Below, piece after piece: positions 57,598 to 64,000 of a DNA stretch of 64,000 nt. Within the stretch, counting starts at the first letter, position 1; every line of letters begins with the position of its first letter. The stretch covers positions 682,001 to 746,000 of the forward strand of contig NZ_OY782038.1 in the NCBI RefSeq assembly GCF_963677575.1, in the 5' to 3' direction. This stretch comes from an uncultured Draconibacterium sp. (GTDB lineage Bacteria > Bacteroidota > Bacteroidia > Bacteroidales > Prolixibacteraceae). A program made the translations under genes and the position numbers. Under the pieces are notes generated by a model, which saw nothing but the letters and a program-made list of their open reading frames with translations, was not told where the DNA came from and made no database searches.

Positions 57598-58519
57598 TTG
57601 GATAAAATAGATTTCAAATTATTCCAGAAAACATCTAAGGCTATAATTAAAGGATTAGCTTTACTATCGGGCAATTGGTATAGAGACAGATATTTTATTT
57701 TTGCTTCAGACAGCCCGTCGTTCAACATAATTGATTCAATTCATTACGAATTTCTACACAAGTCAATTGTAACTGACTTAGGTATCATAAAACCTTTTGA
57801 GTTCAAACTCTATCAAGAAAAAGTTAATAATAAAAAGAGTCTACTTACGGACAATCTTTTCCCTGCTCATATTTTTTCAAAAATTATTGAAAAATTGTTA
57901 TCAAACGAGACATATAATAGAACGATTGAAATGATAATCGAATGTAGTAATAATGAATCTGTCATCATTAGGTCTAGTATGTATTATGTTTCTCTTGAAG
58001 CAATCGTTGGTTTAATCTATCATGAAAATAAATCAAAGCTAAAACCAATAAAAGACACAAAGGATTTAAACGAACTTCTTGAAAAAATAGCTAAAGAAGT
58101 TTCAGAATATGAGAAGAAATTTACACCAAAAGAGCTAGAAGTAATTAATAAAAAAATCAAGCATTTGAACACTCCATTTAATGTAGATAAACCATTAAAA
58201 ATATTTGAGTTTTATAAAATAAATTTACCTGACAAATACATCACTTTATTAAAAGACAGAAATACTTTTTTACATGGTTCAGTTCCCTATCTCGAAGATG
58301 ATTTCAAAAATAACTTACTCGAAATCAATCTTGATTCATTTAGAGTTCGTTTGCTTGCGACAATTTTAATATTAAAATATGTAAACTACTCAGGACACAT
58401 AAGAAATCTAGCTGGACAATTTCTTTTTGACACTAACAGATTAAATGATGGTACTTATGACTTACAAGAAAGTATATATTATGAAATTTGAAAAACTATT
58501 AAATAACTAATGCTAACAC

Positions 58520-60262
58520 GTGTAACCGTTGCACAACCCCGTAATTTTCAAGATACTGTTTAACACTACATAGAAAAACGAGCTGTTTTCGCTCGTTTTA
58601 AGAAGGACTTTTAATTTTCAGCAAAAGCTAATTTCTGACGGAAACCCGGGTTTAAGATCCTTCATTTTTAAGCTGAGAGACGAAAAATAAAAAGCAATGG
58701 CTGCTGCCATCGTTTTCACATGTTTCGCTTCAAACTTCAGCAGCTTTTTCAGGTTGTAAGCCGTAGCAGCCATTTGCACTACCTTATTAGCTTGTTCAAT
58801 TCCAATTGTGTTTATTTTCCGCAAGCCTGTAAACTGGGTCAAGGTTCCCCAAACCGGTTCAACTGTAGATTGTCGCTTGCTTTTCATTCTCCGGCCAAAC
58901 TTGCTTTTTATCCGTTCGTTATTCCTGGTATACTGATCGACATAAATGGTTATACCAATACGTTTTTCAAAACTTTTTCCAATGCACTGCTGCTTTATGG
59001 GACAACCCTTGCAATCGCTGCGCCGTGTCAGGTAGTAATCCTTCCAGTTGCCTTTCTCTGCTCTGCGTACCCGAAAAGTTGCCTTCTTTCCCTCGGGGCA
59101 TAGCCAGTAATTACCATCTTTTTCGTAAGTAAAACCTTTGGGGCCACCTTTGTATGTTCCGTGCGGGGGAATGTAGCTTATAAGGTTTTGTTTTTCCAGA
59201 AAAGCGTAGTTCTCGCCGCTGCTGTAACCTGCATCGGCCAATACATTTCGCCACATCAGGCCTTCTTGCAAAAGTCGCTCTTTCAACCGCAGGGTTACAT
59301 CCTGCAAATTTGTACTGTCAACACGGTCGGCATGATAGGCTTTGGCATCGGTAATTACATGATTGGCTGTATCGACACTAATGTTTCCATGGTAATTCAG
59401 CTTTCGGGCTTTCCCCGGTTTTACGCTGATACGCGCATCGGGATCGCTGGGACTGTAATGTGTTTTGTTGCTGGTGTATTTGGCTCCCTTGTTCCTCGAT
59501 CCGGGGCGTGCATCCTGGTCTTTTGACCATTTCTTTGTCCGAGACTTTATGCCCTGAAGCTCCCGCTTGTCTGCTGTTATAGTTTGTTGCTGCTGACTGG
59601 CTTTGTTGTTTTTTGCTTTTCGATGGGGATAGTTTTCTTTATCCTTTGTATTTAAATGCCGCACCCTGCGGAGATAATCATCCAATTCTTCTTCCGGGAC
59701 TTTCAATTCAAGGCTGTCCATGCTTGCATTGGCTTTTATCGGCGCAGAATCCATTGCCTGCGTATGACCGGAAACCATCCCTTTTTCTATGCACATCCGT
59801 AAAACCTGTTCAAATACTTTTTCGAATAATGCTTCCGGAAACAACTGGCGGGTCCGGCTTAAGGTACTGTGCCACGGCAATTCTTCATCGATGTCGAACC
59901 CTAAAAAATAGAGGATGTCTAAACGCATGGAACAATGATCAATTATATGCCGGTCGCTGATGATATTTTCAAGATACCCTACCAAACAAAGCTTATAAAA
60001 CACGATCGGGTCGATACTTTTCTGACCACATGAACCATAATAAGCTTTGGTCTGGGAATACAGATATGATAAATCCAGAACTTCTTTTAACCTGCGATAG
60101 AAATTTTCTTTGGGAACGCGGTGAGATAACTGGAAGTTGGAAAACAGTTTCTCGTGATAAACTTTCTTCCCCTGCATTTTTATTTACAAGTTAATGAAAG
60201 ATAGCTTCTTACTCTCCGAGATTATGCTAAATTTGTTAACAAAACATGGTGAGTTGTGCAAC
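58520..60262 (-). mobile_element. IS1182-family insertion sequence
   Basis: About 1.74 kb. Terminal GTTGCACAAC at 58528 and its reverse complement GTTGTGCAAC at 60253-60262. The outermost base on the left is uncertain by about 8 bases because the shared sequence with a second copy at 63356 extends to ACACGTGTAACC. No clear target duplication, and left and right flanks belong to different palindrome subtypes, so a rearrangement may have followed insertion. Confidence 0.8.
58618..60177 (-). CDS. IS1182-family transposase
   Basis: 519 residues. N-terminal DUF772-like region (SHRVPKENFYRRLKEVLDLSYL...GQKSIDPIVFYKL), DDE residues in AMDSAPIKANAS (Asp), VLADAGYSSGENY (Asp) and STVEPVWG (Glu), and the Cys cluster CKGCPIKQQC seen in this family. 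Full length and probably active. Confidence 0.93.
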   Translation of the reverse strand: MQGKKVYHEKLFSNFQLSHRVPKENFYRRLKEVLDLSYLYSQTKAYYGSCGQKSIDPIVFYKLCLVGYLENIISDRHIIDHCSMRLDILYFLGFDIDEELPWHSTLSRTRQLFPEALFEKVFEQVLRMCIEKGMVSGHTQAMDSAPIKANASMDSLELKVPEEELDDYLRRVRHLNTKDKENYPHRKAKNNKASQQQQTITADKRELQGIKSRTKKWSKDQDARPGSRNKGAKYTSNKTHYSPSDPDARISVKPGKARKLNYHGNISVDTANHVITDAKAYHADRVDSTNLQDVTLRLKERLLQEGLMWRNVLADAGYSSGENYAFLEKQNLISYIPPHGTYKGGPKGFTYEKDGNYWLCPEGKKATFRVRRAEKGNWKDYYLTRRSDCKGCPIKQQCIGKSFEKRIGITIYVDQYTRNNERIKSKFGRRMKSKRQSTVEPVWGTLTQFTGLRKINTIGIEQANKVVQMAATAYNLKKLLKFEAKHVKTMAAAIAFYFSSLSLKMKDLKPGFPSEISFC

Positions 60263-60375
60263 AGACACATTTTGCAAATTGCATTGCGGGGGTTGGTGGT
60301 GCGCCATCCGCGGATTCTCGTAACATCGTTCCGTGCCGGACAGGAACGCTCTTCGAAATCCGCAACGACAACTTA

Positions 60376-62259
60376 GTGTGCCGAGAAGCGATGAATCGGC
60401 AATAAAAGTTCATTGCATGCTGTAATTAAGATGGTGGAATCGACCCACCAAAACCGTTGTACAGGCAAGGATTTTAAACCACCTAAAGGTGCTGTGCTTA
60501 AGAGGCATGGTATTGAGCGTTTAGGAAAAGGTTCTGTCATGAGCAGAACCAGGTATGGATAAAGGAGATGAACTAACCGTAACCGCTGAAGAGGTGTCGA
60601 GAAGTTGCCACATTCTGTCAAAAGCTGTAGAGTAAGTTATGCAGTGATAAGCACAGCGGAAACCTGTTTACTGGCTGTGCGGCAGACGTCATTCAAGCGG
60701 CATGACCTTTATCCGGGCTTAATTACGGAACTCGGGAATCTGTCCTGCAATGCAAAGGGAAACGCACAACGGGAACAACCCGAAGGCAGAATACCGATGA
60801 GCAGGAACAGAGACGGACTAACCCGTAGTAGTGATGAAGTTTCTGTAATGGAAATGGAGCAAAGGGGTTAGGTTATACAGTATCATAACATTTAACAACT
60901 CGCAAGAGGATGAATTTATGGAATGAGACAAAATCAGTACCTATAAGCAAAACCATGGTATGGGAAGCTTATAAGAAAGTAAAAGCCAACAAAGGAAGTG
61001 CAGGTGTTGACCAAATCAGCATGGAAGAATTTGATGCCGAAAGGTCGAAACATTTGTACAAGCTTTGGAATCGTATGGCATCGGGCAGTTATTTTCCTCC
61101 ACCTGTTAAGGAAGCCCGGATAGCTAAGAAAGACGGTAAAACCCGCTTACTTGGTATTCCAACTATCTCCGACAGGATTGGTCAGATGGTTGTAAAAGAT
61201 TATTTAGAACCAAGGTTTGAGGCTATATTCAGTACTAATTCTTATGGTTACCGACCAAAGCGAAACGCCCATCAGGCTCTTGCAATGGTTCGGAAAAACT
61301 GTAGGAAAACAGACTGGGTAATCGACCTCGACATAAAAGCTTTCTTTGATAATATCGACCATGGGAAACTACTGCGTGCCGTGGAGAAACACGTTAACGA
61401 AAACTGGTGTTTATTTTACATCAAACGGTGGCTGAATGCACCCGTGCAAACAAAATCAGGAGAACTGGTTCACAAGCAGGGGAAAGGCACTCCACAAGGT
61501 GGTGTGATAAGCCCGTTACTCGCGAACTTGTTTCTGCATTATGCCATAGATAAATGGCTTGAACTAAAGCACAAAACAGTGAATTTTGTTCGCTATGCCG
61601 ACGATGCAATAATTCATTGTAAGAGCAAAACTCTAGCGGAATGGCTGCTGGAAAAGTTACGTGAAAGGCTGAAAGATTGTGGATTGGAACTTCACCCTGA
61701 AAAGACAAAATTGGTTTACTGTCTTGACTATCGTAGACAAGGCGTTCATCCAATTGTAAAGTTCGATTTTCTGGGGTACTCGTTTCAACCACGTACAACC
61801 AAATCGCCAAGGACAGGGAAACTGTTTCTTGGGTACGATTGTGCTATCAGCATTAGTTCTAAGAAACGTATTGCTGATAAAATGGAAGAACTTAACATTG
61901 TGGGATTGACTTACAAAAGTATTGTTGGTGTAGCTCAATTTCTAAACCCGTTTATTCGGGGATGGATTAACTACTTTGGTAAGTTCAGAAAACACGAGTT
62001 GAACCCAATCTTTATTTGGCTGAACAAGCGATTAATCCGCTGGGTTAGGAAAAGGTACAAACGCTACAGAATCAGTATAAAAAGAGCATTCCGATGGTTT
62101 ACAAGAGTTAAGGAACAATTCCCGAGCCTGTTTTACCATTGGCAACTTGGATTAGGTTGATAAAGCGTTTAGATTTGTATAACAAGAGCAGTATGACGGG
62201 AAACTGTCACGTACGGTTCTGTGAGAGGCTTAGGGTGAAACTCCCTTTGCCTACTCGAC
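60376..62259 (+). mobile_element. Group II intron with maturase in attC-like site 22
   Basis: 1884 bp, starts GTGTGCCGAG and ends CTACTCGAC. Domain V hairpin at about 62186-62220 (TATGACGGGAAACTGTCACG...). Exons CAACTTA / CAAGTGACC, the same insertion position as the ORF-less intron in site 15. Orientation equals that of the cassettes. Confidence 0.93.
60910..62160 (+). CDS. ltrA: Group II intron reverse transcriptase/maturase
   Basis: 416 residues. RT blocks: GSAGVDQISMEEF, TRLLGIPTISDRI, YGYRPKRNAHQAL, VIDLDIKAFFDNIDH, GTPQGGVISPLLANLFLH and the active site RYADDAII (Y229-A-D-D232). The maturase domain X is near FLNPFIRGWINYFGKF. There is no C-terminal HNH endonuclease domain, as in introns that use DNA hairpins or replication forks as targets. 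It could serve both introns here. Confidence 0.95.
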   Translation: MNLWNETKSVPISKTMVWEAYKKVKANKGSAGVDQISMEEFDAERSKHLYKLWNRMASGSYFPPPVKEARIAKKDGKTRLLGIPTISDRIGQMVVKDYLEPRFEAIFSTNSYGYRPKRNAHQALAMVRKNCRKTDWVIDLDIKAFFDNIDHGKLLRAVEKHVNENWCLFYIKRWLNAPVQTKSGELVHKQGKGTPQGGVISPLLANLFLHYAIDKWLELKHKTVNFVRYADDAIIHCKSKTLAEWLLEKLRERLKDCGLELHPEKTKLVYCLDYRRQGVHPIVKFDFLGYSFQPRTTKSPRTGKLFLGYDCAISISSKKRIADKMEELNIVGLTYKSIVGVAQFLNPFIRGWINYFGKFRKHELNPIFIWLNKRLIRWVRKRYKRYRISIKRAFRWFTRVKEQFPSLFYHWQLGLG

Positions 62260-62368
62260 CAAGTGACCGTTATACCGCATTTTGAAAACAGACATACTAA
62301 TTATCAATATTACGGAATTGAACTCAATATAATTATACAATAACGACAATTTATTTATATATTTGTGT

Positions 62369-62863
62369 ATGATTTATATCTTGGATAAAATAAACGGAGA
62401 ACTGGTAAAATCTGAGATAGTACCAATGGATAAAAATACCATTCCTCTGAAAAAAGATGGGTGGAATTTTAATTGGAGAAGCCTATCTAAAAATGAAAAT
62501 GGACAAAGCTATATTTTAAGGACATTAAATTCGCCAAGCCAAATAGAAGGAGCTTTATGTTTAAAACTTGAATATGGTATGCTAATGATGGATGCTTTAG
62601 AATTGGCTCCCCACAATATTGGACAAAAAAATAGACGCTATGATTATGTAGCAGGGTGCCTAATTGCTTTTGGATGCAGGGAGAGTTTTAAGATTGAGGG
62701 AGATTACAAGGGATTTTTAACATTTATTTCTAAGACAAATTTAATTAAATGGTATGCAGAAAAATACGGAGCAGAATTAGCCCTTGGACAGCGGATGTTT
62801 ATTGATTGGGAAAATGGAGAAAAATTAATTGAAAAATATTTGTATCGAACAAAAATTGATTAG
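62369..62863 (+). CDS. GNAT-like toxin candidate (cassette 23, gene 1)
   Basis: 164 residues from the ATG at 62369; a TTG at 62363 is in frame. The C-terminal half (YDYVAGCLIAFGCRESF, GFLTFISKTNLIKWYAEKYGAE, GQRMFIDWENGEKLIEKY) has the strand-helix order of a GNAT acetyltransferase. Next to an XRE-type gene with a 2-base gap, as in toxin-antitoxin pairs. Confidence 0.65.
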   Translation: MIYILDKINGELVKSEIVPMDKNTIPLKKDGWNFNWRSLSKNENGQSYILRTLNSPSQIEGALCLKLEYGMLMMDALELAPHNIGQKNRRYDYVAGCLIAFGCRESFKIEGDYKGFLTFISKTNLIKWYAEKYGAELALGQRMFIDWENGEKLIEKYLYRTKID

Positions 62864-62865
62864 TC

Positions 62866-63357
62866 ATGAAAAACAGGATAGAAGAACCACAAGAAAGTAT
62901 GCTAACTCAACGGATGGATGTTGGCTCACAAGGATTTAATGATTTCCAGGCTATTTTATTAAGCAAATCAAGAAAACGAACTGAAAGCCAAAAAATGGGA
63001 ATAGATTTATTGACTATAAAATACGAAATGGAAGATTATCTAATTTCGGATGAATCGGAAGTTAAACCTGTAGGAGAATTTTTAAAGACTATTTTAAGAA
63101 CATTAAAAATTCAGCAAAAACAGTTTGCTGAGTATTTGGATTTGAAACCATCAAACCTAAGTAAACTGATAAACGGAGAACGTACGATAAATTATGATTT
63201 AGCTTTGATATTTGGGCGGTTGTTTAATCATAACCCGATGTTATGGATTGAAATTCAAGCAAAAAATGAATTAAACCGGCTACTTCATGCTGAGAGAAAA
63301 AAATATTCAATCTATTCATTGAGTGACTTAGTACGAGAACAAAAAAACGCGGTATAA
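62866..63357 (+). CDS. XRE-family antitoxin candidate (cassette 23, gene 2)
   Basis: 163 residues. HTH of the HigA/XRE type at about 85-140 (LRTLKIQQKQFAEYLDLKPSN, LSKLINGERTINYDLALIFGRLF). The N-terminal 70 residues probably hold the toxin-binding part. The stop codon lies inside the left core of the last attC-like site. Likely autoregulates the pair and stabilises the array end. Confidence 0.72.
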   Translation: MKNRIEEPQESMLTQRMDVGSQGFNDFQAILLSKSRKRTESQKMGIDLLTIKYEMEDYLISDESEVKPVGEFLKTILRTLKIQQKQFAEYLDLKPSNLSKLINGERTINYDLALIFGRLFNHNPMLWIEIQAKNELNRLLHAERKKYSIYSLSDLVREQKNAV

Positions 63358-63362
63358 CACGT
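63349..63362 (+). repeat. attC-like site 23, truncated
   Basis: GCGGTATAAC (63349-63358) pairs over 10 bp with cassette 23 start GTTATACCGC (62269). After it the palindrome is lost: IS1182-type sequence follows directly. This is the last recognisable site. Confidence 0.8.
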
Positions 63363-63528
63363 GTAACCGTTGCACAACCCCGTAATTTTCAAGATACTGT
63401 TTAACACTACATAGAAAAACGAGCTGTTTTCGCTCGTTTTAAGAAGGACTTTTAATTTTCAGCAAAAGCTAATTTCTGACGGAAACCCGGGTTTAAGATC
63501 CTTCATTTTTAAGCTGAGAGACGAAAAC
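63356..63528. mobile_element. Remnant of IS1182-family end
   Basis: About 170 bases match 58514-58686 nearly exactly (TAACACGTGTAACCGTTGCAC to GAGACGAAAA), then the match stops where the IS200/IS605 element begins. Includes the last codons of the transposase frame only. Confidence 0.85.
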
Positions 63529-64000
63529 TAAAAAACCACCTTCTTAGAAGGTGGGCTTGAAAGAAAGCCCCTATAAGGGGCCAAAGTTGAGCCGTTGTTG
63601 CTCTTCGAGACGTTCTTGATCTTCTTGATATTTGACATATTTCTTGATCTTTTCTTCATCAAGGCCAATTGTGTCCACACAGTATCCTCGTGACCAAAAG
63701 TGATTGCCCCAATAGGGTTTTACCTTTAACTGAGGATAACTCTTGAATATTTTGATAGCGGTCTTTCCTTTCAAAACTCCCATGAGTTTTGATATTGAGA
63801 GTTTTGGAGGAACACTAACTATCAAATGGATATGATCTGCTTGAATATTTATTTCATCCAACTGGCAATCTTTCCATTCAAGCAACATCGGGATGTCTCG
63901 ACTCAATTGATCTTTGACTAGACCTTCAAGAATACGGTAGCGATATTTTGGTGTCCAAACGATATGATACGTACACCGATAAATGACATGACTTGATTTC
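63529..64000 (-). mobile_element. IS200/IS605-family element, partial
   Basis: Starts after the IS1182 remnant with a hairpin CCACCTTCTTAGAAGGTGG (63535-63553), typical of IS200 right ends, and continues past the window edge. Confidence 0.8.
63571..64000 (-). CDS. tnpA: IS200/IS605-family transposase TnpA (Y1 HUH), 5' end outside window
   Basis: The frame is open to the right edge. Visible parts: CTYHIVWTPKYRYRILEG near the N-terminus, the HUH motif HIHLIV, YWGNHFWSRGYCVDT, and the catalytic Tyr in KKYVKYQEDQ. TnpA cuts single-stranded DNA at the ends of IS200 elements. About 143 residues are visible, close to complete. Confidence 0.93.
   Translation of the reverse strand, partial: KSSHVIYRCTYHIVWTPKYRYRILEGLVKDQLSRDIPMLLEWKDCQLDEINIQADHIHLIVSVPPKLSISKLMGVLKGKTAIKIFKSYPQLKVKPYWGNHFWSRGYCVDTIGLDEEKIKKYVKYQEDQERLEEQQRLNFGPL

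Larger units (their letters stand above)
54435..58491 (+). pseudogene. HEPN-motif protein, interrupted by IS21-family element (cassette 22)
   Basis: The reading frame from ATG 54435 reaches ACC GGG at 54872, where the IS begins. Joining 54872 to 57475 (removing the IS and one CCGGG copy) restores the same frame with no stop to 58491, giving about 485 residues. The N-terminal part is beta-rich, the C-terminal part helical, with RNTFLH near the end (R-x4-H, the HEPN RNase motif) in KDRNTFLHGSVP. This layout resembles ApeA-like HEPN defence proteins; assignment tentative. Now inactive unless the IS leaves. Confidence 0.72.
58508..62278 (+). repeat. attC-like site 22, interrupted by IS1182-family element and group II intron
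   Basis: Left core TAATGCTAAC (58508-58517) pairs over 10 bp with cassette 22 start GTTAGCATTA (54399). The palindrome resumes at about 60268 (TTTTGCAAATTGCATTGCG), is cut again after CAACTTA by the intron at 60376-62259, and ends CAAGTGACC with junction GTTATACCGC at 62269. Confidence 0.85.
18564..63358 (+). mobile_element. Integron-like platform: recombinase plus array of 23 cassettes
   Basis: It consists of a tyrosine recombinase (18564-19700), an attI-like junction (core GTT at 19788-19790) and 23 cassettes. Each cassette has one to four plus-strand genes (none in two) followed by a long imperfect palindrome ending in a GTT junction. Junction G positions: 19788, 20989, 22268, 23252, 24678, 25346, 26586, 27804, 30111, 31367, 32035, 32842, 34658, 38677, 39858, 41402, 42586, 43804, 45051, 46129, 47457, 54399, 62269. 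In every cassette the 8-10 bases after GTT are the reverse complement of the bases that start its own palindrome. This is the structure expected from site-specific capture of circles. Function inferred; no experiment is implied. Confidence 0.9.

Noticed and set aside
58528..60262. IS1182 element as a further cassette, since it starts GTTGCAC and ends GTGCAAC
   Set aside because: These are the element's own inverted repeats, seen again at 63370 without a palindrome; the gene is on the minus strand and no own attC-like site follows in register.

Overview
The window is from a Bacteroidota chromosome, most likely a marine or anaerobic Marinilabiliales/Bacteroidales-type organism. The evidence is the gene content (rny-zapA block, tricorn-like S41 protease, C69 dipeptidase, M1 peptidase, DUF6702/HupE pair), low-GC genes with TAnnTTTG-type -7 promoter elements, and Bacteroidota-style lipoprotein signals. 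The genus assignment is inference.

Layout. Positions 1-17,600 are ordinary core chromosome: nucleoside phosphorylase (partial), SirB1-like protein, rny/zapA/coiled-coil operon on the minus strand, M23 peptidase, PLP enzyme, C69 dipeptidase, rplS, tricorn-like protease, YciH, small membrane proteins, HupE-like protein and M1 aminopeptidase. Positions 17,600-18,560 hold a terminator, a MITE-like inverted-repeat element and unexplained AT-rich DNA. From 18,564 to about 63,360 there is a large integron-like platform: one Xer-type tyrosine recombinase, an attI-like site (core at 19,788) and 23 consecutive cassettes, nearly all with genes on the plus strand, each ended by a long imperfect palindrome of about 135-200 bp (attC-like).

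The key observation is that each cassette's first 8-10 bases after the junction GTT are the reverse complement of the last 8-10 bases of the same cassette just before its palindrome. This holds in 21 of 23 cassettes perfectly and in two (identical copies) with a one-base bulge. Neighbouring cassettes do not match each other. This is what is expected if each cassette once existed as a circle whose recombination site folds into a perfect stem, as for integron attC sites. The recombinase is not a standard IntI: it lacks the IntI insertion before the HxxR motif, has an extra N-terminal domain, and points in the same direction as the cassettes.

Cargo is strongly biased to defence and conflict: YhcG-type nuclease, putAbiC, GIY-YIG proteins, an AAA+ pair, Kiwa (kwaA frameshifted), Hachiman (hamAB), a PD-(D/E)XK protein, an Imm63-like protein, a RES-domain protein, a four-gene HerA-ATPase operon of unknown function, a HEPN-motif protein split by an IS21 element, and a GNAT-like/XRE toxin-antitoxin pair at the far end. 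Two cassettes occur twice with duplication limits exactly at cassette junctions; one of them has no gene. Two group II introns (one without ORF) sit at the same position of two attC sites. IS21, IS1182 and IS200/IS605 elements have accumulated at the old end of the array. A second family of 86-bp hairpin repeats brackets the two largest operons.
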